The translations under genes and the position numbers were made by a program. Shown here in pieces: positions 1 through 8,679 of a stretch of DNA of 64,000 nucleotides (the first letter of the stretch is position 1; the number at the start of each line of letters is the position of its first letter). The notes beneath the pieces are model-generated. The model did no database searches. It saw nothing but the letters and a program-made list of their open reading frames with translations, and was not told the origin of the DNA. Origin of the DNA: an uncultured Christensenella sp. (GTDB taxonomy: Bacteria; Bacillota; Clostridia; Christensenellales; UBA3700); the NCBI GenBank assembly GCA_910583735.1, contig CAJTXS010000001.1, positions 62,001-126,000 of the forward strand. Reading direction: 5' to 3'.

Positions 1-324
1 CAATTCCATACCGTAACAATCGACGGGGATATTATTGTCCGCTTTGCGGGAAAAGAGAACGCGCGGAACTTTGACGGGACAATTTTTGCCGAGTAAATCG
101 AGGTCGTATATTTCCTTTTCGAGCATATCGCGCGCTCTTAAGAACTTGACTACGATTTTGCTTCCGTCTTGAAACTTAACTTTATAAGCTCTTCCGAACG
201 AGCCTCCGCCGAGATACTTAACTTGCTTGACAGGTTGTCCCATTTGCTGCCGCGCGATTGTTATGGCGTACTGCTTCGCGGTTTTTTTATCAAGAGCTAT
301 CGCTGCGATTCTTTCTACTGTCAT
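1..324 (-). CDS. APH-fold small-molecule kinase, partial (3' end outside window)
   Basis: This is the first 108 codons of a minus-strand gene that leaves the window at base 1. The start is the ATG at 324-322, preceded by AAGGAGG at 336-330. The translation shows a glycine-rich nucleotide loop (LGGGSFGRAYKV, about residues 34-45) followed by a V-V-K lysine strand (KIVVKFLR, about 52-59) and an E-rich helix (LEKEIYDLD). It ends on a GMEL stretch that resembles the hinge of aminoglycoside-phosphotransferase-type kinases. The family phosphorylates small molecules such as antibiotics, choline, thiamine or methylthioribose. The catalytic HGD/D motifs lie outside the window, so the substrate cannot be called. 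Expression is probably set by the structured leader and terminator immediately upstream. Confidence 0.75.
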   Translation of the reverse strand, partial: MTVERIAAIALDKKTAKQYAITIARQQMGQPVKQVKYLGGGSFGRAYKVKFQDGSKIVVKFLRARDMLEKEIYDLDLLGKNCPVKVPRVLFSRKADNNIPVDCYGMEL

Positions 325-338
325 TGTTTCCTCCTTAT

Positions 339-367
339 AAAAAAGCGTGTTCCGATGAGAAACACGC
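339..367 (-). terminator. leader terminator/attenuator in front of the kinase gene
   Basis: On the minus strand, GCGTGTT (367-361) and AACACGC (351-345) form a 7-bp stem with a 9-nt loop. Six T residues (344-339) follow, and then the AAGGAGG ribosome site. This is a canonical intrinsic terminator sitting between promoter and start codon, so read-through would decide expression. Confidence 0.75.
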
Positions 368-390
368 CGAAAAACGCATCTCTCGATGTT

Positions 391-473
391 GCTACACATT
401 CAGCCCAATCAAAGGCGAGAGAATACATTTTTGCCGATAGTATTCCCTTTGAAAGGTTATTCGAATGTGTAGC
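391..473 (-). ncRNA. structured 5' leader RNA, possible riboswitch of unknown class
   Basis: The minus-strand transcript can fold into an 11-bp closing stem (GCTACACATTC 391-401 against GAATGTGTAGC 463-473, perfect). It encloses a second stem CAAAGG/CCTTTG (410-415 / 446-451) stacked on a third, GAATAC/GTATTC (421-426 / 440-445), with a 5-nt bulge and a 13-nt loop. Single-stranded junctions lie at 402-409 and 452-462. The closing stem begins almost at the predicted transcription start, and a terminator follows at 339-367. The arrangement is that of a cis-regulatory aptamer plus expression platform. I do not recognise the class. Confidence 0.55.
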
Positions 474-479
474 ACAATC

Positions 480-508
480 AATATATCATATTTTTAAGGA
501 AAATGTAA
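480..508 (-). promoter_or_regulatory. sigma-A promoter for the kinase leader
   Basis: Minus-strand TTACAT (508-503) and TATATT (485-480) are separated by 17 bp. The predicted start lies about 7 nt downstream, right at the base of the 11-bp leader stem. Confidence 0.6.
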
Positions 509-564
509 GCCCTCTGTTAATATTTACAGTCTTCGAGCAAGAATTGTATGCGTTTTTATCCTAA

Positions 565-802
565 GAGAAACGAAACGCATAAGGAACTTACTTATTCTTG
601 CGTGATTGAATGAATAATTTCTCCCGCTTACTTTGCGGTAAAGAAAGTCTTATACCTATGATTGATGTAGACTTAATTATATATATCAATGGCGGAAAAT
701 AAAGGTTTAAGCAGCGGTGCAAGCGGACTTTATAATTTGATTTTGTTTGTTTTCAAAGCGTAAAAATGTTAGAATAGAGAAAATAATCGATAGGACTTAA
801 TT
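565..802. other. intergenic region between kinase promoter and PNPOx gene
   Basis: AT-rich and without a plausible gene. It holds a rightward promoter candidate TTGTTT (747-752), 17-bp spacer, TAGAAT (770-775), which gives the next gene a leader of about 20 nt. Confidence 0.45.
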
Positions 803-1216
803 ATGGATAAGACGAAAATTATCGAATTTATATCCGAGCAAAAGACTGCGTTCATTGCTTCTGTTAACGGGGACGGCTATCCCGTAGTAAGAGCTATGCT
901 CGCGCCGCGTAAAATCGATGGCAACCAAATATATCTGTCCACCAATACGTCGTCGAAAAAAGTCAAACAGTATATTGCGAATAATAAGGCTTGTATATAT
1001 TTCTATAAGCGCGGCAGGTTTAAATATCAAGGCGCTTGCTTGATGGGCGAGATGGAAGTCTGCACAGACAGCGAAACAAAAGAGATGATTTGGCGTTTTG
1101 GCGACAGAATGTTCTATAAGCAAGGCGTAACCGACCCCGACTATTGCGTATTGAAATTCACTTGTAAGAGGGCGGAATATTATTGCGACCTTAAGACGGA
1201 GACGATAGAATTCTGA
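803..1216 (+). CDS. pyridoxamine 5'-phosphate oxidase-like FMN-binding protein
   Basis: This 137-aa protein has the size and layout of single-domain PNPOx-like split-barrel flavoproteins. A short N-terminal helix is followed by FIASVNGDGYPVVRAM (about residues 17-32), then strands NQIYLSTNTSSKKV and ACIYFYKR, and a C-terminal LKFTCKRAEYY strand. Related small proteins bind FMN or F420 and act as general-stress or uncharacterised reductases. Nothing here shows true PNP oxidase activity, and the short length argues against it. The start ATG at 803 has only a weak AGGA upstream. The gene stands alone. Confidence 0.8.
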   Translation: MDKTKIIEFISEQKTAFIASVNGDGYPVVRAMLAPRKIDGNQIYLSTNTSSKKVKQYIANNKACIYFYKRGRFKYQGACLMGEMEVCTDSETKEMIWRFGDRMFYKQGVTDPDYCVLKFTCKRAEYYCDLKTETIEF

Positions 1217-1726
1217 GAGTTAATTTATCTTGCGTAGCTATAATGGGCAATAGCAGTAAATCATAAAAACCACTTTGTATTATTATTTAATAATGTAAGT
1301 ATTTTTCCGTGCGCGCGGCAATATTTAATATTATATACTTAGTCGTATCATGCGATGAAAAGGATATTGTATGGCGTATGTCATATGCGTTATTAAAGCA
1401 TGTAGAGATTATTAAGCGGTCATCGCCTGAAATAATATCGATAGCTTTATTATTATTCCTGTGTGACAAGCTAACGGGAAAATAATTGTTCTTATAATTG
1501 CAAAGATGTGTCTGAGCATATTAGTACAAGCAATCGACATGCAGTTAGAGCGATATTGTAGCCATTATCTTAGTCAAAGTCGCTTGTTTTAGCGCAGACT
1601 GCATTTGGGCGATTATTTCGTTTGAAAATCAGAGGAAATCTTATATTTATCTTATCATAAGATATTCGGAAATCGTATGCTTATGAGCGCTTGCCCATAG
1701 ATATTTGACTTGATTGCGATAGGCTA
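1217..1726. other. gene-less AT-rich intergenic region
   Basis: About 510 bp. I see no convincing coding frame or RNA gene, only AT-rich sequence with short TATTA-type repeats. The right end carries the tilS promoter. Confidence 0.5.
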
Positions 1727-1738
1727 TTGCTGTATAAT
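1710..1738 (+). promoter_or_regulatory. tilS promoter, predicted leaderless transcript
   Basis: TTGATT (1710-1715), 17-bp spacer, TATAAT (1733-1738). The ATG of tilS follows after only 6 nt, so the expected transcription start is the A of the start codon. No Shine-Dalgarno sequence fits in front of it. Confidence 0.65.
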
Positions 1739-1744
1739 AATATT

Positions 1745-3034
1745 ATGTTAAATTACGCGTATCTGAGCAGATATACTTCTCTGGCGCTTGCGGTGAGCGG
1801 CGGTAGAGATTCTATGGCTATGTTGCACTGCTTTATTGCGCATTCGCGGCAATTGCCCAAGTTTTACGTAATTAATTTCGAGCACGGTATCAGGGGCGAA
1901 GAGTCGCAAGCGGACAGCGATTTTGTCAAGAAATATTGCGAAGCGGCGGGCGTTAGGTGCGAGACGGTATCGCTCGATTGCGTCGCGTTCAGTAAGGAGC
2001 GCGGATATACGATAGAGCAGGGCGCGAGGATAATGCGTAGGTCGTATTACGAAGACACCGTACGGCGCAATAAAGCCGACAGAGTGCTTACCGCGCACCA
2101 TAAAGGCGACAACGCCGAGAGCATAATGATGCATATCGCAAGGGGCAGCGGGCTGAAAGGCATATGCGGTATCCCTATGGACGACGGCGCGGTGCTGCGC
2201 CCTATGCTGGACATATCGCGCGAGGAAATCGATAAGTACTGCGCGATAAACGACGTGCCGTACAGAGAGGACTCGAGCAATTCCGACGAAAGTTACGACA
2301 GGAACTATATGCGCAATGTCGTCATGCCTCGGCTCAAGCAGAGGTACGAGGGGCTGGAAGATAATCTCGCGGCGTTGGCGAGTAGGGCGAGAGAGGCGGA
2401 GGACTTTATCAGGTCGCGCTGCGTTAAAGCCGATATAATAGATTCCGTCGCGAGGCTGAAGATATGCGCGCTCGAGGGCGATAAGATACTCGCGCAGTAC
2501 TCCGTGATAGACGCGCTCGAAAGACTGGGCATCAGGGTGGATATAACCGCAAGGCATATCGACGATATAATATCATTGAAAGGCAAGGGCAACGGAGCGA
2601 GGATAGATCTTCCCCGCGGCTGTTGCGCATGCAAGGCATACGGGGAAGTGCACTTAATGAAAGCGCCGCAGGTAAATTACGAAGAGATACCCTTTAACGT
2701 AGGCGAGCATAGATGGGGAGATAAGATACTCCGCGTGTCGGATACGGCATCTCGGGGCGCTTTGAGGATAGACGCAGATAAGTTGCCCGCAGGCGCAATG
2801 TGGCGCAAACGACGCGCGGGCGATACCTTCCTGCCTTACGGCGGCGGCAGACGCTCGCTCGGGGACTGGTTCACGGATAAAAAAGTGCCGTCTTACCTAC
2901 GCGATACACTGCCCGTGCTGGCTTGCGGCAGCGAGGTACTTGCGGTAGCGAGGTATGAGATAAGTCGCGCGCTCGCTGTGGAAGACGGCAGTAAGAGAGT
3001 ATTGTATATATCGATAGGAGATGTTGATGAGTAA
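1745..3034 (+). CDS. tilS: tRNA(Ile)-lysidine synthetase
   Basis: This enzyme converts cytidine 34 of tRNA-Ile(CAU) to lysidine with ATP and lysine, so that the tRNA reads AUA as isoleucine. The N-terminal PP-loop SGGRDS (residues 18-23) is followed by the N-type ATPase domain with EHGIRG-type and TAHHKGDNAE motifs. A middle helical domain and the C-terminal TilS domain follow (WRKRRAGDTFLPYGGG). The 429-aa length is normal. I chose ATG 1745 over the in-frame TTG at 1727 because 1727 lies upstream of the predicted transcription start and overlaps the promoter. The gene heads the tilS-hpt-cca-rmuC-PHP operon. AUA codons are frequent in this genome, which fits a need for lysidine. Confidence 0.93.
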   Translation: MLNYAYLSRYTSLALAVSGGRDSMAMLHCFIAHSRQLPKFYVINFEHGIRGEESQADSDFVKKYCEAAGVRCETVSLDCVAFSKERGYTIEQGARIMRRSYYEDTVRRNKADRVLTAHHKGDNAESIMMHIARGSGLKGICGIPMDDGAVLRPMLDISREEIDKYCAINDVPYREDSSNSDESYDRNYMRNVVMPRLKQRYEGLEDNLAALASRAREAEDFIRSRCVKADIIDSVARLKICALEGDKILAQYSVIDALERLGIRVDITARHIDDIISLKGKGNGARIDLPRGCCACKAYGEVHLMKAPQVNYEEIPFNVGEHRWGDKILRVSDTASRGALRIDADKLPAGAMWRKRRAGDTFLPYGGGRRSLGDWFTDKKVPSYLRDTLPVLACGSEVLAVARYEISRALAVEDGSKRVLYISIGDVDE

Positions 3035-3572
3035 CTTATACGACGTAGTGGAGAGAGTCGCGATATCGCGAGAGGAAATAGCGGCTAAGGTAGCGGAACT
3101 CGGAGCGAAGATAACGGGCGATTACCGAGGCAAAGAGCTGATACTCGTATGCGTGCTTAAAGGCGCGGTAGTGTTCTTTTCCGACCTGCTGCGGCATATC
3201 GATTTGCCCGTTACGGTGGACACTTTCGCGGCTTCGAGCTACGGCAACGGGAGCGAGACGAGCGGCGAGGTTGTAGTAGAGAAAGACCTCAGCATGGATA
3301 TAAGAGGCAAGCATGTGCTGATAGTCGAAGACATCATCGACAGCGGCTATACCATGCGTAAGACGGTAGATATGTTTAGCTCCCGCAATCCCGCGTCGGT
3401 TAAGATATGCGCGTTGCTCGACAAGCCCTCGCGCAGAAAGATTGATATTAAGGGAGATTATATAGCCTTTACGGTAGGCAATGAGTTCTTGGCGGGATAC
3501 GGACTGGATTATGCGCAGCTGTATAGGAACATGCCCGATATATGCGTGCTTAAGGAGAGCGTATACAGATGA
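3027..3572 (+). CDS. hpt: hypoxanthine phosphoribosyltransferase
   Basis: Purine-salvage enzyme that makes IMP (and GMP) from hypoxanthine (and guanine) plus PRPP. The 181-aa protein shows the PRPP-binding signature VLIVEDIIDSGYTM (residues 97-110), the LKGA pyrophosphate loop (44-47) and the flexible-loop region with SSYG (70-73). ATG 3027 is preferred over ATG 3021 because AGGAG at 3016-3020 directly abuts 3021 but is 6 nt from 3027. The start overlaps the tilS stop by 8 nt, indicating translational coupling. The tilS-hpt order is a common Firmicutes arrangement. Confidence 0.93.
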   Translation: MSNLYDVVERVAISREEIAAKVAELGAKITGDYRGKELILVCVLKGAVVFFSDLLRHIDLPVTVDTFAASSYGNGSETSGEVVVEKDLSMDIRGKHVLIVEDIIDSGYTMRKTVDMFSSRNPASVKICALLDKPSRRKIDIKGDYIAFTVGNEFLAGYGLDYAQLYRNMPDICVLKESVYR

Positions 3573-4882
3573 ACGAGGAGCTCAGACGCCTCGCGCGGCT
3601 ATTCCCGCAAGATAAGCCGTTATATGCCGTGGGCGGCTGCGTCCGCGATATGCTTATGGGCAGAGAGGGCGGAGATATCGATATATCGTCCGCGTGCCGT
3701 AGCGAAGAGGCGGCGGCTATTGTCAAGAAGGCGGGCATGCGCTACAGCGAGGGGGCTAAACGTCTGGGCACGGTAATCGTTAAAGGAGAGGGGTACTATG
3801 AGTATACCGCCTTTCGCGTGGACAGTTATCCCGCTGGCAGCGGCGCGCATACGCCTACAGACGTAAGATTTACCGACGACATATGCGAGGACGCAAGGCG
3901 GAGAGACTTTACCGTCAACGCGATGTATTACGATATACGCGGCGATGTAATCGTAGATTTACTCGGCGGTAAGGACGACCTTGAATTGCGTCGGCTTAAG
4001 GCGGTGGACGACCCGTATAGGGTGCTTAGCGAGGACGGACTTAGGATAATGCGTCTGTATAGGTTCGTCTCAACGCTCGGCTTTACTGTGGAGCGCGAGA
4101 CGGAAAAGGCAGCGGCGCAGCTGTCGGACAGGCTAAAGGATATCGCGCCCGAGCGTATCAGAGAAGAACTTATTAAGCTGCTCGGCGGCGACAATGTCGT
4201 AACCGCTTTGCAAGGACTGTATGATTGCGGCGCGCTGGGCGTTATATTGCCCGAACTTGCGCTCAACGGCGGCGTTAAGCAGAATGAAAAGTATCACAAG
4301 TACGACGTGCTCGAGCACATATTCGTATCTGTCAGCTACGCTCCCAAGCAGGTGAGGCTCGCTGCGCTGCTACATGATATAGGCAAGGGCCATTGCATGC
4401 TGCGCGACGGCAATATGTACATGCACGAGGCGGAGAGCGCGCGACTTGCGTTACAGATAATGAATAGGTTGAGATTTCCCAAGAGCGAAATCGAGAGGAC
4501 TTGCCGCCTGGTGTCCGCGCATATGAAGGACATGAAGGGCAATACACGCGAGAATAAGCTGAGGAAATTCGTGGCGGCTAACAGCGATATAATCGACGAC
4601 CTCACAGACCTGATCTATGCCGACGCCATGGCAACAGGTTATGACGTCGATAGGGACAAGTGTTACAGAATGCGTCGCATGCGCGACGAAATGATAGCGG
4701 AAGGCGTGCCTATGTCGCTGTCGCAACTTGCGGTAAAGGGCGAGGACCTTATGGCAATGGGCTATAGCGGGAGAGAGGTGGGGCAGACGCTGCAACAGCT
4801 GCTCGAGCTGTGTATATATAAGGTAAAAAGGAATGACAAGGAAGAATTGCTCGATATGTTGAGAAGGAGAACGGATAGATGA
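3569..4882 (+). CDS. cca: CCA tRNA nucleotidyltransferase with HD domain
   Basis: Adds or repairs the 3'-CCA end of tRNAs. This class II nucleotidyltransferase has GGCVRD (residues 22-27), the metal-binding D-I-D pair (Asp36 and Asp38) and RRDFTVNAMYYD. These are followed by the RNA-binding head region (RLYRFVSTLGF) and a C-terminal HD phosphohydrolase domain (LLHDIGKG, about residues 266-273). The length of 437 aa is typical. The ATG overlaps the hpt stop as ATGA. The tRNA-Ala gene in this window already encodes CCA, so for that tRNA the enzyme would serve in repair. Confidence 0.92.
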   Translation: MNEELRRLARLFPQDKPLYAVGGCVRDMLMGREGGDIDISSACRSEEAAAIVKKAGMRYSEGAKRLGTVIVKGEGYYEYTAFRVDSYPAGSGAHTPTDVRFTDDICEDARRRDFTVNAMYYDIRGDVIVDLLGGKDDLELRRLKAVDDPYRVLSEDGLRIMRLYRFVSTLGFTVERETEKAAAQLSDRLKDIAPERIREELIKLLGGDNVVTALQGLYDCGALGVILPELALNGGVKQNEKYHKYDVLEHIFVSVSYAPKQVRLAALLHDIGKGHCMLRDGNMYMHEAESARLALQIMNRLRFPKSEIERTCRLVSAHMKDMKGNTRENKLRKFVAANSDIIDDLTDLIYADAMATGYDVDRDKCYRMRRMRDEMIAEGVPMSLSQLAVKGEDLMAMGYSGREVGQTLQQLLELCIYKVKRNDKEELLDMLRRRTDR

Positions 4883-6339
4883 ATACCGATACCATACTGT
4901 TGATTATTACGATGATTATATCCGCCTGCGCGCTTGCCGTAGGGGCGGTCGCTTTGCTTAGGCGCAGAGGAGCCAAGCCCGTCGACGGACATGAGGGCGG
5001 AGAGATAACGGATATCGTCGACAACGCCGTAGACGAAGTAAAGGACGGCATGATAGCTACGGTTAAGGGCAGCGAGGAGATTATCAAGACGGCTATTACG
5101 TCCGCGTCGGGTACGCAGGCTAGCGTAATAGGTCAATATATGGGACAGATTACGCAGATAGCCAAGGATACGGAGAAGAATATAACTATCGGATTTGCAA
5201 ATATCGAGAGGCAGCTGGGCGAGGCTATAGACAAGATGAACGCGTCTGTGGAGAAGCAGCTTGACAATGTGCGCAAGGATACGGGAGAGAAACTTGATAA
5301 GATGACCGATAAGATAGAGGTCGAGCTCGACAAGGTTAGGAAGGAGACGGGACAGCAACTGGAAAAAGTGCGAGAGGATAACGAGAAACAGCTCGAGAAG
5401 GTGAGGAGCGACAACGAGGTGCAGCTCTCCAAGATGCGCGATACCGTCGACGAGAAACTGTCCAAGACGCTTAACGACAGGCTGACGCAGTCATTCCAGA
5501 GCGTGCAGACTTCGCTCGACAACGTCAATAAAGGTCTGGGCGAGATGAGAGAGCTGTCGGTCAATGTGAGAGACATCAACAAGCTGATGAGCGGAGTTAA
5601 GACGAGAGGCATATGGGGCGAGCAGGCGCTGGGCGCGCTGCTGCAGGAGTTGCTCGTACCGGAGCAATATTACGAACAGAAGTCTATCAAGAGAGGCTCG
5701 AGCGAAAAGGTGGACTTTGCCGTGCGTATGCCGGGCAGCGGCGGCGACGAAGTGTTGTTGCCTATAGACTGCAAGTTCCCTGCCGAGAATTATATCAGAC
5801 TTACAGATGCCTTGGACGCGGGTAACATTGTCGAGGCGGAAGCTGCGCGTAAGGCGCTCAATGCCGATGTGCTCGCGCAAGGTCGCAGTATCAGAGATAA
5901 GTATATTAACGTGCCTTTAACTACCGACTTTGCGATTATGTATCTGCCCAGCGAAGGGCTGTATGCGGAAGTTATACGCAGCAGCGCTACCGTAGACAAG
6001 CTCAGGCAGGACTGCAAGGTGACCGTGAGCGGTCCCTCTACAATGACGGCATTGCTCAATAGCTTGCAGATGGGCTTTAGGACGCTTAAGATACAGAAGA
6101 ACAGTAAAGAAGTTCAAGACGCGTTTGCAAGGTTCGGTCGGGATTTTTCCAAGTTCACGCAGCTTATCGACAAGGCGCAGGAGCAGAATAAAAAAGTATA
6201 CGATACCCTCGACGACGCAAGGGACAGGAACAGAATGATACAGGAGCGGCTGGATAAAATCAATCGCAACAATCCGAGCGTGGATAGGATAGAGCAAGAC
6301 GCCGCGGCAGAGCTGATCGGAGATAATTATGAGAGCTGA
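4879..6339 (+). CDS. rmuC: RmuC-family DNA recombination protein
   Basis: A 486-aa protein with an N-terminal membrane segment (about residues 5-27) and a long charged coiled coil (about 90-200, rich in E/K/D heptads such as KVREDNEKQLEKVRSDNE). The conserved RmuC nuclease-like domain follows (VKTRGIWGEQALGALLQELL, then LPIDCKFPAENYIRL and DFAIMYLPSEGLYAEV). RmuC limits inversions and rearrangements in E. coli, and its fold resembles restriction endonucleases. The biochemical activity is not settled. The gene overlaps cca by ATGA and the PHP gene by 11 nt, so it is an internal operon member. Confidence 0.88.
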   Translation: MNTDTILLIITMIISACALAVGAVALLRRRGAKPVDGHEGGEITDIVDNAVDEVKDGMIATVKGSEEIIKTAITSASGTQASVIGQYMGQITQIAKDTEKNITIGFANIERQLGEAIDKMNASVEKQLDNVRKDTGEKLDKMTDKIEVELDKVRKETGQQLEKVREDNEKQLEKVRSDNEVQLSKMRDTVDEKLSKTLNDRLTQSFQSVQTSLDNVNKGLGEMRELSVNVRDINKLMSGVKTRGIWGEQALGALLQELLVPEQYYEQKSIKRGSSEKVDFAVRMPGSGGDEVLLPIDCKFPAENYIRLTDALDAGNIVEAEAARKALNADVLAQGRSIRDKYINVPLTTDFAIMYLPSEGLYAEVIRSSATVDKLRQDCKVTVSGPSTMTALLNSLQMGFRTLKIQKNSKEVQDAFARFGRDFSKFTQLIDKAQEQNKKVYDTLDDARDRNRMIQERLDKINRNNPSVDRIEQDAAAELIGDNYES

Positions 6340-7135
6340 TCTGCATCTGCACAGTAATGCCAGCGACGGCTCTGACAGCCCCGAGAGGATAGTGGATATC
6401 GCGTCGGCTAAGGACTTAGACGCTATAGCTATCACAGACCACGATACTTTGGCGGGAGTAGAGCGCGCAATCGAGAGGGGCGGGCAGGTAGGCGTTAAAG
6501 TTATCCCCGGCATAGAGTTGTCCGCTTTCTCCAGCTATGAGGTGCATGTGCTTGGATACAATGTGCGCTTGGACGACAACAGACTTTGCGCCAAGCTCGA
6601 AGAACTTAAGGAGAAGAGGAAGGAGAGAGCGCTGCGCATTGTAGATAAACTCGAGCAATACAAGATATATTTGGATAGAGAGGAGTTACTCGGCTGCGAT
6701 TGCGTAGGCAGACCGCATATAGCCGAGCAGCTCATTAAGAAGGGATACGTTAAAGGCGTGCAGGAGGCATTCGACAGATACCTCGGTAAAAACGGTTTGG
6801 CGTATATTAAGTCGGATAGACTTACGCCGCTCGGCGCGGTGAAATTGATTAAGGACGCGGGCGGCTCGGCAGTGATAGCTCATCCTCTGATATTTTCGAC
6901 AAAAGGCGTGATCGAGGACTTGATATCGGGGCTTAAGGGCTACGGCTTGGACGGCATAGAGGCATATTATCCGTCGCATTCCATTTCCGATACTGCTAAA
7001 TTGGTCGCTATAGCTCGCAAGCATAGGTTAATAACAACAGGCGGCACGGACTACCACGGAAGGATTAGGAATACCGAGATTGGCAGTCTCAATTGGTCGC
7101 CCGACGGCTATACAGCGAGCAGATTGAAATTGTAA
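6329..7135 (+). CDS. PHP-domain metal-dependent phosphoesterase
   Basis: All PHP metal-site motifs are present: DLHLHSNASDGSD (residues 4-16), ITDHDT, GIELS, GRPHIA, AHP and GGTDYHG. The 268-aa length and motif spacing match the stand-alone PHP phosphoesterases related to E. coli YciV (RNase AM), which act on nucleotide 3',5'-bisphosphates and RNA 5' ends. The exact substrate is inferred only. It is the last gene of the tilS operon and overlaps the rmuC stop by 11 nt. GGAG is present at about 6319. Confidence 0.82.
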   Translation: MRADLHLHSNASDGSDSPERIVDIASAKDLDAIAITDHDTLAGVERAIERGGQVGVKVIPGIELSAFSSYEVHVLGYNVRLDDNRLCAKLEELKEKRKERALRIVDKLEQYKIYLDREELLGCDCVGRPHIAEQLIKKGYVKGVQEAFDRYLGKNGLAYIKSDRLTPLGAVKLIKDAGGSAVIAHPLIFSTKGVIEDLISGLKGYGLDGIEAYYPSHSISDTAKLVAIARKHRLITTGGTDYHGRIRNTEIGSLNWSPDGYTASRLKL

Positions 7136-7336
7136 TTAATATGGAAAATGGCGCTGATTACACGGCTGCTTTTCCGTACACTCGGCATGCTGTTTAATAA
7201 TATTGATATTATATGAAATAAGACAATGTCGTAAAAGTACGAAGCAACTGACTCAGCAAAATACAGCTAAATAATATTAAAAGCATTTGATGCAATAGGC
7301 ATTTACATTATATATTATAGATAACCTCGATAGACA

Positions 7337-7372
7337 AGCGGCGCATGAATTAACCTCACGCGCCGCTCATTT
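7337..7372 (-). terminator. terminator-like hairpin after serS
   Basis: AGCGGCGC (7337-7344) and GCGCCGCT (7360-7367) form a perfect 8-bp stem with a 15-nt loop, 23 bp past the serS stop in the convergent gap with the PHP gene. T runs are modest on both strands, so it may act bidirectionally or need a factor. Confidence 0.5.
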
Positions 7373-7390
7373 TATTCGGTCCGATATTTG

Positions 7391-8668
7391 TTATTTGATT
7401 AGAGCCTTGCCGCCCATATACATGCGCAGGGGCGTAGGGATATTTATGCTGCCGTCTTCGTTGAGATTGTTCTCGAGGAAGGCTATGAGCATGCGGGGAG
7501 GAGCAACGACGGTATTGTTGAGCGTGTGAGCGAAATAATTGCCTTCGTCTCCCTTAATCCTTATGCCGAGGCGTCTTGCCTGCGCGTCTCCGAGGTTGGA
7601 GCAACTGCCTACTTCGAAGTATTTTTTCTGTCTGGGCGACCATGCCTCTACGTCGAGGCTCTTGACCTTTAAGTCCGCCAAATCGCCCGAGCAGCACTCG
7701 AGCGTCCTTACGGGGATATCGAGCGAGCGGAAGAAGTCTACGGTATTGTTATACAGTTTTACAAACCAGTCCGCGCTCTCTTCGGGCTTGCATATCACTA
7801 TCATCTCTTGCTTCTCGAATTGATGTATGCGATACACGCCGCGCTCTTCTATGCCGTGTGCGCCCACTTCCTTGCGGAAGCAAGGCGAGTAGCTGGTGAG
7901 TGTCTGCGGGAGCTTATCCTCGGATAGGATGGTGTCTGCGAACCTGCCTATCATGCTGTGCTCGGACGTGCCGATGAGATACAGGTCCTCGCCCTCTATC
8001 TTATACATCATGTTCTCCATCTCGGCAAAGCTCATCACGCCCGTAACTACCGACGAGCGAATCATGAAGGGAGGTATGCAGTAGGTGAAACCTCTGTCTA
8101 TCATGAAGTCGCGTGCATAGGAGAGTATAGCGGAGTGAAGCCTTGCGATATCGCCCGTGAGGTAATAGAAGCCGTTGCCGCTCGTCTTGCGCGCGCTGTC
8201 GAGGTCTATGCCTTGCAGGCGCTCCATGATGTCCACGTGGTATGGTATCTCATAATCGGGGACCTTGGGCTCGCCGAATCTCGCCACTTCCACATTCTCA
8301 GAGTCGTCCTTGCCTATGGGCACGCTGTCGTCGATGATGTTGGGGATGACGAGCATGCGCTTTCTAATCTCGCTCTGCAACTCGCCCTCTTTTACTTCAA
8401 GGTCCGCAAGCTCCTGCGCCATAGCCGCTACCTGACGCTTTGCCTCTTCCGCGCCTGACTTGTCGCCTTTAGCCATCATGCCGCCTATCTGCTTGCTGAT
8501 GACGTTGCGCTGCGAGCGCAGATAGTCGCCGCGGGTCTTGGCGTCGCGGAACTGCTTATCCAGCTCTATAACTTCGTCTACGAGCACTAACTTCTCGTCT
8601 TGAAACTTCTTTTTTATATTGTCCTTAACAGCTTGAGGATTATTCCTTACGAATTTGATATCCAGCAT
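7391..8668 (-). CDS. serS: seryl-tRNA synthetase
   Basis: Class II aminoacyl-tRNA synthetase that charges tRNA-Ser. The 425-aa protein begins with the long helical tRNA-binding arm (residues about 1-105: KQFRDAKTRGDYLRSQRN, then AMAQELADLEVKEGEL). Next come motif 2 (FRKEVGAHGIEERGVYRIHQF) and the motif 3 region (GCSNLGDAQARRLGIR, then PPRMLIAFLEN). The start ATG has AAGGAG upstream. It lies 11 nt behind leuS on the same strand, forming a two-gene synthetase operon. Confidence 0.95.
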   Translation of the reverse strand: MLDIKFVRNNPQAVKDNIKKKFQDEKLVLVDEVIELDKQFRDAKTRGDYLRSQRNVISKQIGGMMAKGDKSGAEEAKRQVAAMAQELADLEVKEGELQSEIRKRMLVIPNIIDDSVPIGKDDSENVEVARFGEPKVPDYEIPYHVDIMERLQGIDLDSARKTSGNGFYYLTGDIARLHSAILSYARDFMIDRGFTYCIPPFMIRSSVVTGVMSFAEMENMMYKIEGEDLYLIGTSEHSMIGRFADTILSEDKLPQTLTSYSPCFRKEVGAHGIEERGVYRIHQFEKQEMIVICKPEESADWFVKLYNNTVDFFRSLDIPVRTLECCSGDLADLKVKSLDVEAWSPRQKKYFEVGSCSNLGDAQARRLGIRIKGDEGNYFAHTLNNTVVAPPRMLIAFLENNLNEDGSINIPTPLRMYMGGKALIK

Positions 8669-8679
8669 TGTTTATCTCC

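Noticed and set aside
169..564. A 131-codon plus-strand frame at the left edge
   Set aside because: It runs antisense through the kinase start, its terminator and the structured leader, all of which are better supported on the minus strand.
1748..2557. A 269-codon minus-strand frame opposite tilS
   Set aside because: Shadow of the well-supported tilS gene.
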